Below, piece after piece: positions 1 through 8,162 of a DNA stretch of 64,000 nucleotides (within the stretch, counting starts at the first letter, position 1; each line of letters begins with the position of its first letter). This DNA is from Crocinitomicaceae bacterium. GTDB taxonomy: Bacteria > Bacteroidota > Bacteroidia > Flavobacteriales_D > Crocinitomicaceae. Location: positions 62,001-126,000 of the forward strand of contig JAKVAR010000014.1 in the NCBI GenBank assembly GCA_022447585.1, in the 5' to 3' direction. The translations under genes and the position numbers were made by a program. Below the pieces are notes generated by a model. The model was not told the DNA's origin and ran no database searches. It worked only from the letters and a program-made list of their open reading frames with translations.

Positions 1-341
1 AAATCTTGGTTATGGGAGCAACTTTTAAAGAAGATGTTAGCGATATTAGAAATTCCAAAGTTATCGATATCATTAATGAATTGAAGTCTTTTCAAGTTAA
101 AGTTGATTTAGTAGATCCTCATGCTTCCTCTGATGAAATGGAACAGGAATATGGCGTTGCACTTACTGTTAATCCTTCGAATGATTATGATGCGGTTATT
201 GTAGCGGTTAATCATAAAGAATACAAGGTGATGGAAGAAAGTGATTTTAGAGTTTTCATGAAAGATGATTTAGGAATTTTTGTAGATGTTAAAGGAATCT
301 TCAAAGGCCAAATTGAGAATATGGAATATTGGAGCTTATAA
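1..341 (+). CDS. Nucleotide-sugar dehydrogenase, C-terminal part (cut by window edge)
   Basis: This is the C-terminal third of a UDP-glucose/GDP-mannose dehydrogenase family enzyme; the reading frame is open to base 1, so the NAD-binding and catalytic domains lie outside. The visible part starts in the C-terminal sugar-nucleotide-binding domain with MGATFKEDVSDIRNSK, the form of the family motif typical of WbpA/TviB-type UDP-HexNAc 6-dehydrogenases. These enzymes make UDP-HexNAc uronic acids for O-antigen and capsule by two NAD-dependent oxidations. It is followed after one base by the dTDP-glucose dehydratase, so it belongs to a polysaccharide operon. The exact substrate cannot be fixed from this fragment. 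Confidence 0.8.
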   Translation, partial: ILVMGATFKEDVSDIRNSKVIDIINELKSFQVKVDLVDPHASSDEMEQEYGVALTVNPSNDYDAVIVAVNHKEYKVMEESDFRVFMKDDLGIFVDVKGIFKGQIENMEYWSL

Positions 342-342
342 T

Positions 343-1401
343 ATGAGTTATACGAGAAATATATTGATAACGGGTGGTGCTGGATTTATTGGTTCACACC
401 TGGTTCGTTTAATGGTAAATAAATATCCTCACTATCGCATTGTAAATCTGGATAAGTTAACCTATGCGGGAAACTTAAAGAATTTGTCTGATGTTGAGGA
501 GAAGACGAATTATACTTTTGTTAAAGCGGATATTTGCGACCAAAAAGCAATAATTGATGTATTCTCAAATTATCAAATTACTGATGTTATTCATTTAGCT
601 GCGGAGTCACATGTGGATCGCTCAATTGAAGGTCCAATGGAATTTGTTATGACAAACGTTGTAGGAACTGTGAATCTCTTACAGTGTGCTAAGGATGCAT
701 GGAAAGATACAGAAGGAAATATTTTTCACCATGTTTCAACAGATGAAGTGTATGGTTCATTGGGTGCTGAGGGACTTTTTAAAGAGACGACTTCATATGA
801 TCCAAGATCGCCTTATTCATCTTCTAAAGCGTCTTCTGACCATTTTGTAAGAGCATTTCATCACACATATGGAATGAATATCAAATTATCTAATTGCTCA
901 AACAATTACGGAAGTCATCAGTTTCCAGAGAAATTAATACCGCTAATGATCAATAATATTGTCAATAAAAAACCACTTCCGGTTTATGGAAAAGGTGATA
1001 ATATAAGGGATTGGCTTTGGGTCAATGATCATGCAAGTGCCATAGATCGAATTTTTCACGACGGGCGCATTGGTGAAGCGTACAATGTTGGTGGCCTTAA
1101 TGAATGGACTAATATTGATTTAGTTAAATACCTGTGTGGCTTACTTGATGAGAAGTTAGGTAGGGCAAGTGGTGAGAATGAATCGTTAATTACTTATGTT
1201 GCTGATAGAGCAGGACATGATATGCGTTATGCAATCGATGCTACTAAATTGGAAAATGAGCTAAATTGGAGGCCTTCTTTAGAGTTTGAAGAAGGGTTGT
1301 CTATTACTGTTGATTGGTACCTCGAGAATAGTGAATGGATTGAAGATATCACTTCAGGTTCTTATATGGATTACTATAACGATATGTATAAAAATCGCTA
1401 A
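343..1401 (+). CDS. rfbB: dTDP-glucose 4,6-dehydratase
   Basis: It converts dTDP-glucose to dTDP-4-keto-6-deoxyglucose, the second step to dTDP-rhamnose and other deoxysugars, in the cytoplasm. It is an extended SDR with the NAD-binding GGAGFIGS at residues 11-18, the dehydratase catalytic triplet Thr133-Asp134-Glu135 inside STDEVYG, and the YSSSK motif (Tyr158, Lys162). At 352 residues it has normal family length. I chose ATG 343, one base after the previous stop, over an in-frame ATG at 286 that would overlap the upstream gene and add a tail not seen in RmlB. The matching rmlA and rmlC are not in the window; an RmlD-like gene lies at 16162. Confidence 0.93.
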   Translation: MSYTRNILITGGAGFIGSHLVRLMVNKYPHYRIVNLDKLTYAGNLKNLSDVEEKTNYTFVKADICDQKAIIDVFSNYQITDVIHLAAESHVDRSIEGPMEFVMTNVVGTVNLLQCAKDAWKDTEGNIFHHVSTDEVYGSLGAEGLFKETTSYDPRSPYSSSKASSDHFVRAFHHTYGMNIKLSNCSNNYGSHQFPEKLIPLMINNIVNKKPLPVYGKGDNIRDWLWVNDHASAIDRIFHDGRIGEAYNVGGLNEWTNIDLVKYLCGLLDEKLGRASGENESLITYVADRAGHDMRYAIDATKLENELNWRPSLEFEEGLSITVDWYLENSEWIEDITSGSYMDYYNDMYKNR

Positions 1402-2151
1402 ATGAGCTTTTGGAATAGAATTTTTTCGAAAAATGAAGAATCATTTCCAAACGTAGATTTGTCAATATTTCAAGTTGATATGCATAGCCATTTGATTCCT
1501 GGGATAGATGATGGATCGAAAACGATGGACCATACGATTGCAATGTTAGCCAAGTTTCAAAGTTTGGGTTATCATAAAGTTATTACTACTCCTCATATAA
1601 TGAGTGATTACTATCGCAATACACCTGATATTATTTTGGGGGGATTAGAGAATGTTAGAGCTGAACTCAAAAAGCTCAATTTAAAAATAGAAATTGAAGC
1701 TGCAGCGGAGTATTATTTTGACGATGCTCTTATGAAAAAATTAATCAACAAGGAGCCCTTGTTGACTTTTTCAGGTAAACATGTGTTATTCGAGTTTTCG
1801 TTTCATTCACAACCAGAGCAAATTGATAAGTTAATATTTGAATTGGTTACTCAGGGTTATATACCGGTGCTAGCACATTTTGAGCGTTACGTTTATTTTC
1901 ATGGTTCAGTAGATAAGGCTATTGAGTATAGAAAGTCTGGAGTTTTAATTCAATTGAATTTCAATTCTATTTTTGGACATTATGGTCCTGATGTAAAAAA
2001 ACAAGCTGAACTACTCATTGATTCAGGTGAAATTGATTTTGTAGCTACTGATTGTCATCGAATTGAGCATTTGCTAATTCTTGAAAATAATTTGAATAAA
2101 CCGTACTTGCATAAGTTATCAGCATTGAAGCTGAAAAATAATAGTTTGTAA
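1402..2151 (+). CDS. CpsB/YwqE-type tyrosine-protein phosphatase (PHP fold)
   Basis: This is a Mn-dependent PHP-fold phosphatase of the CpsB/CapC/YwqE family, which dephosphorylates the bacterial tyrosine kinase controlling polysaccharide chain length. Metal-ligand motifs are in order: DMHSHLIPG (His28, His30) with DDGS, TTPH near residue 65, HFERY near 155, and ATDCHR near 215. The length of 249 residues fits the family. The start codon follows the rfbB stop directly, so the two genes are co-transcribed. No cognate Wzc-type kinase is visible, so it presumably lies upstream of the window. Confidence 0.87.
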   Translation: MSFWNRIFSKNEESFPNVDLSIFQVDMHSHLIPGIDDGSKTMDHTIAMLAKFQSLGYHKVITTPHIMSDYYRNTPDIILGGLENVRAELKKLNLKIEIEAAAEYYFDDALMKKLINKEPLLTFSGKHVLFEFSFHSQPEQIDKLIFELVTQGYIPVLAHFERYVYFHGSVDKAIEYRKSGVLIQLNFNSIFGHYGPDVKKQAELLIDSGEIDFVATDCHRIEHLLILENNLNKPYLHKLSALKLKNNSL

Positions 2152-2206
2152 TATTCACAAAAGTAAATTTTAACATTTAAAATAATTACCACGGTATTTA
2201 TTTGTT

Positions 2207-2214
2207 TATTTTTG
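2207..2214 (+). promoter_or_regulatory. -7 box of the membrane-YceI gene
   Basis: TAttTTTG matches the Bacteroidota -7 consensus and ends 15 bases before ATG 2230. No clear -33 TTG is seen at the right distance. The box makes the TTG at 2212 an unlikely start codon. Confidence 0.45.
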
Positions 2215-2229
2215 TTTAAAAATAGAACT

Positions 2230-3762
2230 ATGAATGCAATTGTTTTAATTTCGATGATTACGCTCTCCGGAGTAGGTTTGTTTCTGGAGTTTAAGAGAAA
2301 TACAAAACTTGAAGATGCGTTTTATTTATTACTTTTTGTAGTAATATCACTTTGGGCGTCAGCTTTTTTTTCAGACTTATCAGTAAGTCCTATTTATGGT
2401 TTAATTGCTATGGTTGCATTGAATTACGTTTTTTCGAAAGCAGATTTTCTGGTAAAACCATATGTGAGAGTGATCGTTCCAACGATAATGGCAGTTGGAT
2501 ATCTGTTGATATTCAATGAGCATGTAATTGAGGTTATAGATAATTCATATGTGTTTGTAAATAAGTTTCTTGTTCTGGCCGTTTTTATTGCTCTTTTTGG
2601 ATATGAAATAGCTTTAATTAAAGCGAAATTTTTAGGTAAGTTGTTCGGAGATATGTCTGAACAAGAGATGGTGAAGGGCTTACATTTATTCTTTATTGGA
2701 GTTACTGTATTCCTTGGATATTTTGCTGCATCTTCTTTCGGTGCACTAGCTGTATCGGCTGTTTTGTTATCTGCTGGGTTTTATAGAGTAGAGAAGAGTT
2801 TGAATGTCGCAGGTGCTTTGCTAGGGTTGGCCGTATTGCCATTGATGGCATTCAATGCTGGTTTGACCGATGTGAATTTGGTGGCTGGGGATGTTTTGGA
2901 AGGTGTCTTTATAGGTGCTTTTGGTGCATATTTTATTTCTAAAACTGCGGCTTCTCCAAAGGTTAAACCTTTAGGAATCATATTGGCTCATATCATTGCG
3001 GTTGGTTTGATTATAGGAGTTCTTTTTCTCGAATTAATGTATTCAAGGATGGGAGGAGTAGACGCTTTTATTGGTGCTTTAGTTGGTCTTTCTGTCGTAA
3101 ATGCATTAATTGGAAAAGGGTATAGTCTAGGTGTATTAGTAATTAATTTAGTCATTTTAGGATCAATAATTCCGCCTTACTTGGTAAATGACGAGTTAGA
3201 AGCGTTTAAGGGAGCAAATATGGAGCAGGTTGATGCTGGAAATGGGGAACAAATACGTATTTCGTATTTGCCGTTTGAAGGTCTTTCTGGTAGATATGAT
3301 ATGGTTAAAGATTCCTCAAATGTATCGTTTATACTTGGCGCGAAAGGGGAGACAAAAGGTGCCTTTAAGAAGTTAGAAGGAAGCTTCATGTTTGATAATG
3401 ATCATTCTAAATCGAATTTGAATGTTGTTTTGGATTTAAATGATTTCACTACCTTTAATAGTTACAGAGATGGTTCATTAATGGAAGAGTCTTATTTTCA
3501 TAAAGAGAAGTATCCGACACTTGAATTCAATGCGAATAATTTTATTCTAGCTGATAAAGAAACGTTAAAGGTAAAGGGTGAATTTACTATGCTAGGTGTT
3601 TCAAAAACGATTGAGGTAACATTGAAGCGCTTAAAAGTTGATGGACAAGAAGTTCTAGTAGGTGAAGGAGAATTGGATAGAACAGAGTTTGGAATGTCAC
3701 CGAGCGCCACTGAAGGAAATGTTGTCTCGTTTGAGTATCGAGTGCTATTGAAGCAGCAATAG
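2230..3762 (+). CDS. Polytopic membrane protein fused to a YceI domain
   Basis: The protein has 510 residues. Residues 1 to about 315 form roughly ten hydrophobic membrane segments with no family I recognise. Residues about 356-510 are a YceI-like lipocalin domain, shown by FTTFNSYRDGSL, the following YPTLEF, GEFTMLGVSKTIEVTL and DRTEFGM. YceI domains bind isoprenoid or other amphipathic ligands and are normally free periplasmic proteins. Here the domain would be tethered outside the membrane. ATG 2230 is preferred because a -7 box covers the upstream TTG alternative. The gene stands alone after a 78-base gap. The function of the membrane part is unknown; it lacks the obvious haem-ligand pattern of cytochrome b561. 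Confidence 0.75.
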   Translation: MNAIVLISMITLSGVGLFLEFKRNTKLEDAFYLLLFVVISLWASAFFSDLSVSPIYGLIAMVALNYVFSKADFLVKPYVRVIVPTIMAVGYLLIFNEHVIEVIDNSYVFVNKFLVLAVFIALFGYEIALIKAKFLGKLFGDMSEQEMVKGLHLFFIGVTVFLGYFAASSFGALAVSAVLLSAGFYRVEKSLNVAGALLGLAVLPLMAFNAGLTDVNLVAGDVLEGVFIGAFGAYFISKTAASPKVKPLGIILAHIIAVGLIIGVLFLELMYSRMGGVDAFIGALVGLSVVNALIGKGYSLGVLVINLVILGSIIPPYLVNDELEAFKGANMEQVDAGNGEQIRISYLPFEGLSGRYDMVKDSSNVSFILGAKGETKGAFKKLEGSFMFDNDHSKSNLNVVLDLNDFTTFNSYRDGSLMEESYFHKEKYPTLEFNANNFILADKETLKVKGEFTMLGVSKTIEVTLKRLKVDGQEVLVGEGELDRTEFGMSPSATEGNVVSFEYRVLLKQQ

Positions 3763-3862
3763 TTTAAGATAATTATTCAAGTGAATTTGACTTTTATAAT
3801 TTTCTAATCTGTTAATCTATAAGTTCACAATTACGTAATTTTTATATTCGTTTCTTTGTGAA

Positions 3863-4765
3863 TTAAAAATAAAGAAGATTCCCAGTTAATTTTCCGTCTC
3901 GGAGAATAAGAGATGGGAATGGTAATTTCAAGTAATTGAATTGTTTGAGTAGTGTTTTTAACCAAGGCTTTTTTGCAGGCAGTCGGCTAAAGTCTATGTC
4001 AAACGACAGTAAATATTCTCTTTGCTCAATGTATGTCTTTCCAGAATTTAAGTCGGTATAACTAGATGCGGAGCCAACTAATTTCTGATTTACACTATAT
4101 CCAAAAGAAATACATGCCCATTTGGGTATTTTGGAGCGCTTCAAAAATGTACCAGGACTAAAACTTAGCCAATACGTTTGACCGTTGTAATCTTTAAGAA
4201 GTGATTCTGCAAATGTACTTCCCAACACGGTAGGTCGAATTTCAGCAAATTTAGTGGGATGATATGAGAATTTCGGTATGATACGTTCTTCCTCCCAGAT
4301 TAATTGTTGCGACATATATGATACAGCCCCCAAGGCATTCGCAGCCATATCGCTCCATGAAAATCCCCATTCTAAACTGTAAGCATCAAACATTTCTAAT
4401 GTCGTTTGATATCCTAAACTAATACCTGTTCCTATTAAAACTGATTTTTTTCGCTCTAATCCAGACCAAATGTATAAGTCTGATGTCAATTGATTGATTT
4501 TATGAGCGGTGTAGAAATGACCAACTTTATCCATTTGGAGCCAGTTTCTCGAGTCGTCAAACGTATGCCATTTAGTTTTCTCAACGTCCTCGTACCAAAC
4601 CTGAGATAATCCAAGAATACTTCCTCCCCAAGCGGCAGACACTCCTGTAGTAACTCCAATTAGTCTTCCTTTGTTCACACTGTCCGGTTTTGCAAAGAAG
4701 GAAGGTTGAGCTCCAATGCTAAAATGGAAAGACAAAATTATCATGAGAAATAGCAAACGATACAT
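3863..4765 (-). CDS. DUF2279 family protein (YfiM-like), exported
   Basis: A 300-residue protein of the DUF2279 family of unknown function. It begins with a signal peptide (MYRLLFLMIILSF to about residue 19, ending before Q). The DUF2279 core is visible as DKVGHFYTAH, then an E..DAYS segment followed by WGFSWSDMAANALG, a pattern of conserved Asp, His, Glu and Ser suggesting a membrane-associated fold. The C-terminal half has alternating polar/hydrophobic stretches that could be outer-membrane strands. I chose ATG 4765 because the farther TTG (4801) is the predicted -33 element. It is divergent from the TetR gene and monocistronic. Confidence 0.72.
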   Translation of the reverse strand: MYRLLFLMIILSFHFSIGAQPSFFAKPDSVNKGRLIGVTTGVSAAWGGSILGLSQVWYEDVEKTKWHTFDDSRNWLQMDKVGHFYTAHKINQLTSDLYIWSGLERKKSVLIGTGISLGYQTTLEMFDAYSLEWGFSWSDMAANALGAVSYMSQQLIWEEERIIPKFSYHPTKFAEIRPTVLGSTFAESLLKDYNGQTYWLSFSPGTFLKRSKIPKWACISFGYSVNQKLVGSASSYTDLNSGKTYIEQREYLLSFDIDFSRLPAKKPWLKTLLKQFNYLKLPFPSLILRDGKLTGNLLYF

Positions 4766-4771
4766 TGGTAC

Positions 4772-4801
4772 CAAATTAATGTAATCGAGCGGATTATTCA
4801 A
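4772..4801 (-). promoter_or_regulatory. Promoter of the DUF2279 gene
   Basis: On the minus strand TTG (4801-4799), 19 bases, then TTAATTTG (4779-4772), one mismatch from TAnnTTTG, just ahead of ATG 4765. Confidence 0.45.
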
Positions 4802-4826
4802 TTTATGTTAAAAATTCACTACTCTT

Positions 4827-4857
4827 TTTGTAAATCTAAACTAACCGAATATTTTTA
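4827..4857 (+). promoter_or_regulatory. Promoter of the TetR-reductase operon
   Basis: TTTG (4827-4830), 19 bases, then TAttTTTa (4850-4857), a near-consensus Bacteroidota promoter placed 19 bases before ATG 4877 and back to back with the DUF2279 promoter. Confidence 0.55.
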
Positions 4858-4859
4858 TA

Positions 4860-4873
4860 AGTGATTACTCACT
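4860..4873 (+). promoter_or_regulatory. Candidate TetR operator
   Basis: AGTGA-TTAC-TCACT is an inverted repeat directly after the -7 box and three bases before the regulator's start codon. That position suits autorepression by the TetR protein encoded next to it. This is inference from position and symmetry only. Confidence 0.35.
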
Positions 4874-4876
4874 ATA

Positions 4877-5395
4877 ATGACAGATAAACAAGTTAAAATA
4901 TTGAAATCGGCCTTGAAGCTTTTTGCTCAACAAGGGTTTGATTCTACATCAACTAGCAGGCTGGCTTTAGAAGCAGGGGTCTCGGAAGGATTGATTTTTA
5001 GACATTATAAAAATAAACAGGGGTTGTTAGAAGCTATTATTGCTGAGGGAATGAATGCTGCAACAAAACTTATTGATGGAGTGCTGGCGGTTGACGATCC
5101 TAAAGAGTTTATCAAAACTGCAATTTCACTTCCGTTCCATATAGATGAATCTGAACATGACTTTTGGAGGTTAATGTATACACTAAAATGGCAGCAAGGT
5201 ATCTATCAAAATGATGCTTTTGAAAAATTAAAAGAGAGGTTGGTAAAAGCATTTAAGGACCTCGGATACGATAATCCACAGGAAGAAGCAGATTTAATTG
5301 AAGTGCTTACAGATGGAGTAGCAACAGGAATTTTACTGAAGGATGGAGATTTTTCATCTATGTTAACAGTGATTTTAAAGAAATACAACATTTAA
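4877..5395 (+). CDS. TetR/AcrR family transcriptional regulator
   Basis: A 172-residue regulator with an N-terminal TetR helix-turn-helix at residues 5-50: the ALKLFAQQGFDSTSTSRLA stretch, then AGVSEGLIFRHYKNKQGLL. The C-terminal ligand-binding part is not assignable to a substrate. The gene sits nine bases upstream of an NAD-dependent reductase, so the pair is probably one operon and the reductase a likely target. A near-consensus promoter and a small palindrome precede it, which suggests negative autoregulation. Confidence 0.88.
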   Translation: MTDKQVKILKSALKLFAQQGFDSTSTSRLALEAGVSEGLIFRHYKNKQGLLEAIIAEGMNAATKLIDGVLAVDDPKEFIKTAISLPFHIDESEHDFWRLMYTLKWQQGIYQNDAFEKLKERLVKAFKDLGYDNPQEEADLIEVLTDGVATGILLKDGDFSSMLTVILKKYNI

Positions 5396-5404
5396 TACCT
5401 AGAA

Positions 5405-6460
5405 ATGAAAACAATTGACAAAACAAAACCAGTTATGGTTACAGGAGCTACGGGTTATGTAGCAGGTAGATTAGTAGAAAAATTATTGTCTGAAGGCTTA
5501 ACAGTTCATGCTGCGATTAGAAATCCCAATGATAAAAAGAAGACGAAATACCTCGACGAATTAGCAAGTAAATTAAGCGGTTCGATTAAGTATTTCAAGG
5601 CTGATTTACTTAACGATGGTGCTTATGATGAGGCAATGAAAGAGTGCGAATTAGTATTTCATACCGCTTCTCCATTTATTCGTTCTGTAAATAATGCGCA
5701 AGAAGATTTGGTTGATCCAGCAAAGAAAGGAACTAGAAATGTCTTGGAGTCCGCAAATAGGACACAATCTGTAAAGAGAGTTGTTGTCACAAGTAGTTGC
5801 GCTGCCATCTATGGAGATGCAATTGATACCTTAGCTATGCCCAATCAAGAGTTAACTGAAGATATTTGGAATACTTCGTCTTCATTAAAGCACCAACCGT
5901 ATTCGTTTTCAAAGACTGAAGCCGAAAAAGAAGCTTGGTCGGTATGTGAAAAACAAGATAGTTGGGATTTAGTTACCATAAACCCTTCTTTCGTTTTAGG
6001 CCCAGGAATCAATCCTTATGGTACGTCAGAATCATTTACTATTATAAAACAAATTGGAAATGGTGATTTCAAAATGGGTGCCCCTGAATTCAATATTGGA
6101 TGCGTAGATGTTAGAGATTTAGCTGTTGGCCATTATCAAGCTGGTTTCACACCTGAAGCTAAAGGCCGTTATATTATTTCTGGTGAAAACACTGGGTTTG
6201 GTGAATTAGCACGCTATATTAAAGAAGAAAATCCTGCATATCCTATCGGTTTAAGAAAATTACCTAAGTGGTTAATTTGGCTATTGGCTCCTACAGTTGG
6301 AATGACAAGACAAGAGGTTTCGAAAAATGTAGGATACCCTTGGAAGGCGAATAACTCGAAAAGCATTAGAGAGCTGGGCATGAATTATCGTCCGTTGAAA
6401 ACAACAATTAATGAGTTTTTTGCTCAACTTGTTGAAGCCGGGGAAATCAAGAAAAAATAA
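5405..6460 (+). CDS. NAD(P)-dependent reductase, dihydroflavonol 4-reductase-like SDR
   Basis: A 351-residue extended SDR. The cofactor site is VTGATGYVAGRLVEKLL near the N terminus, the catalytic YSFSK (YxxxK) is in the middle, and the order of motifs resembles dihydroflavonol 4-reductase/cinnamoyl-CoA reductase relatives. Bacterial members reduce aldehydes or ketones of varied origin, so the substrate is not predictable. It is co-transcribed with the TetR gene and followed by a strong terminator, making a two-gene regulator/enzyme unit, perhaps answering to a reactive carbonyl compound. Confidence 0.82.
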   Translation: MKTIDKTKPVMVTGATGYVAGRLVEKLLSEGLTVHAAIRNPNDKKKTKYLDELASKLSGSIKYFKADLLNDGAYDEAMKECELVFHTASPFIRSVNNAQEDLVDPAKKGTRNVLESANRTQSVKRVVVTSSCAAIYGDAIDTLAMPNQELTEDIWNTSSSLKHQPYSFSKTEAEKEAWSVCEKQDSWDLVTINPSFVLGPGINPYGTSESFTIIKQIGNGDFKMGAPEFNIGCVDVRDLAVGHYQAGFTPEAKGRYIISGENTGFGELARYIKEENPAYPIGLRKLPKWLIWLLAPTVGMTRQEVSKNVGYPWKANNSKSIRELGMNYRPLKTTINEFFAQLVEAGEIKKK

Positions 6461-6482
6461 TCGTTTAATTCTAAATGGGGAG

Positions 6483-6508
6483 GCTGCATCTTTGATGCGG
6501 CTTTTTTT
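6483..6508 (+). terminator. Rho-independent terminator after the reductase
   Basis: An 8-bp stem (GCTGCATC / GATGCGGC, one G-T pair) with a TTT loop is followed by seven T. Confidence 0.85.
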
Positions 6509-6617
6509 AGGGTATAATTTTCGAACGTTTTAGACGTTATAGGGTATAATGTGCTAAATTTAGCCTCAGTTTTCTATAAATCGATAGCTACTATATTCGG
6601 AGTGTTCTCCAAAATTA

Positions 6618-7313
6618 ATGCAGAAAAATATGAATAAGGTTATAAAGGATTGGAATGATATAAAAATTAATGACAGTTGGGCAATTTTTAAAATTATTGC
6701 TGAATTTGTTGAAGGGTACGAAAGAATGGCTAGAATAGGTCCTTGTATTTCTGTATTCGGTTCAGCTAGAACGAAGCCAGACAACAAATACTATAAGCTC
6801 GGGGTTGAGGTGTCTAAATTGCTCGCTGAAGGTGGTTATGGTGTAATTACTGGAGGTGGACCTGGAATTATGGAGGCGGGAAATAAAGGTGCGCAAGATG
6901 GTGGTGGTAAATCAGTTGGGCTAAACATTGATCTTCCTTTTGAGCAAAATCACAATCCATATATAGATCCTGAACACAATTTAGAGTTTGACTACTTTTT
7001 TGTTCGTAAAGTAATGTTCGTGAAGTATGCTCAAGGTTTTGTTGTTCTTCCTGGTGGTTTCGGTACTCTTGATGAATTATTTGAAGCATTGACTCTAATT
7101 CAGACAAAGAAAATCAATAAACGTCCAGTAGTTTTAATTGGTGTAGATTATTGGACAGGATTAATGTCTTGGATTAAGACGGCTATGCTTGAAATGGAAA
7201 GTAATATTTCAGAGTTAGATTTGGACCTGATTAAAATTGTTGATACTGCTCAAGAGGCCTATGATGCGGTCGATGAATTCTATAAGTCTCACGACCTTTC
7301 TCCAAACTTCTAA
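6618..7313 (+). CDS. LOG family protein (TIGR00730, cytokinin riboside 5'-monophosphate phosphoribohydrolase-like)
   Basis: A 231-residue Rossmann-fold protein of the LOG/TIGR00730 family, which hydrolyses nucleoside monophosphates to base and ribose 5-phosphate. The family signatures are GSARTKPDN, GGGPGIMEAGNKGA and the active-site PGGFGTLDE. It matches the longer type-II LOG proteins common in Bacteroidota. ATG 6618 is taken; ATG 6630 is an alternative four codons in. A -7-like TATATTCG lies at 6592-6599. The bacterial role is generally nucleotide salvage or pyrimidine/purine nucleosidase activity rather than hormone synthesis, and that is inference. Confidence 0.88.
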   Translation: MQKNMNKVIKDWNDIKINDSWAIFKIIAEFVEGYERMARIGPCISVFGSARTKPDNKYYKLGVEVSKLLAEGGYGVITGGGPGIMEAGNKGAQDGGGKSVGLNIDLPFEQNHNPYIDPEHNLEFDYFFVRKVMFVKYAQGFVVLPGGFGTLDELFEALTLIQTKKINKRPVVLIGVDYWTGLMSWIKTAMLEMESNISELDLDLIKIVDTAQEAYDAVDEFYKSHDLSPNF

Positions 7314-7326
7314 AAACGTATATTTG
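7297..7326 (+). promoter_or_regulatory. Promoter of the PASTA-T9SS cargo-rluD operon
   Basis: TTTC (7297-7300, one off TTTG), 18 bases, then a perfect TAtaTTTG (7319-7326), 18 bases before ATG 7344. It overlaps the end of the LOG gene. Confidence 0.5.
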
Positions 7327-7343
7327 CGTTAGTAAATAGCATT

Positions 7344-8144
7344 ATGGGATTACTTCAGAAAATTGGAAATTTTATCTCGAGTCGAAAGTTCTTGATAAAC
7401 GTAATATTGATTGGGATAGTTTATGTCGCAGGTTACTTTTTGTTAAGCATGTACTTGACACAGTCTACAAATCACGGTCAACAAGTTGAGGTTCCAAATT
7501 TAATTGGTGAAAATCAAAACAACCTTGAAAACTTAATGGCGCTTTCTGGATTGTCTTATCAAGTTTTGGATTCTATTTACGAACCTTCAAAAGTAGAAGG
7601 AACTATATTAGAACAAGATCCAGCTCCAAGTAAGCTTTCGGGTGTTTATGTAAAGGATGGGAGAACAGTTAAGGTTCGAGTGTCCAAACGTACTCAATTG
7701 GTAGAAGTACCAAATTTAGTTGATAAGTCTCAACGTTTTGCTGAAGGTATTTTGAATAACCGAGAGTTCAGGTATAAATTGGAGTACAAACCTTCGAAAG
7801 AAGCACATGGTGCAGTAATTGAACAGCTGTATAAAGGAAGATCAATTCACGAAGGAGCTAAACTTCCTATTGGATCGAAAATCACATTGATTGTGGGACG
7901 CGATGAAGCTGGAGAGGCAGTTCAAATTCCTAATCTTTTTGGTTTGACAATCCTTGAGGCTCAAGAAAGAGTGCGTGGAATTGGGGCTGTAGAGTTTTTT
8001 ACAGTTTGTCCAACATGCTTAACATCAGCAGATTCTTTAAACGCGAGAATTGAATCTCAATCTCCAGAGTTTTCTGAAGGGGCAATGGTGGCAGCAGGTA
8101 CAACTATTTCAGTTTTTGCTACAACAGAATTTAACGAGCAATAG
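7344..8144 (+). CDS. PASTA-domain membrane protein without a kinase
   Basis: A 266-residue protein with a short cytoplasmic N terminus, one membrane helix at about 18-38, and three periplasmic PASTA repeats at about 48-113, 118-190 and 193-264. Each begins with a V/I-P-N-L motif (VPNLIGENQ, VPNLVDKSQ, IPNLFGLTI). PASTA domains bind peptidoglycan fragments or beta-lactams, usually on Ser/Thr kinases or PBPs. Here there is no kinase or transpeptidase domain, so it would be a wall sensor or anchor. It leads an operon with a T9SS cargo gene and rluD. Confidence 0.87.
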   Translation: MGLLQKIGNFISSRKFLINVILIGIVYVAGYFLLSMYLTQSTNHGQQVEVPNLIGENQNNLENLMALSGLSYQVLDSIYEPSKVEGTILEQDPAPSKLSGVYVKDGRTVKVRVSKRTQLVEVPNLVDKSQRFAEGILNNREFRYKLEYKPSKEAHGAVIEQLYKGRSIHEGAKLPIGSKITLIVGRDEAGEAVQIPNLFGLTILEAQERVRGIGAVEFFTVCPTCLTSADSLNARIESQSPEFSEGAMVAAGTTISVFATTEFNEQ

Positions 8145-8162
8145 CTCAAATAATAAGTTTGA

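Noticed and set aside
286-342. Earlier ATG start for rfbB
   Set aside because: It overlaps the previous coding sequence and adds residues unlike RmlB; ATG 343 begins the normal N terminus.
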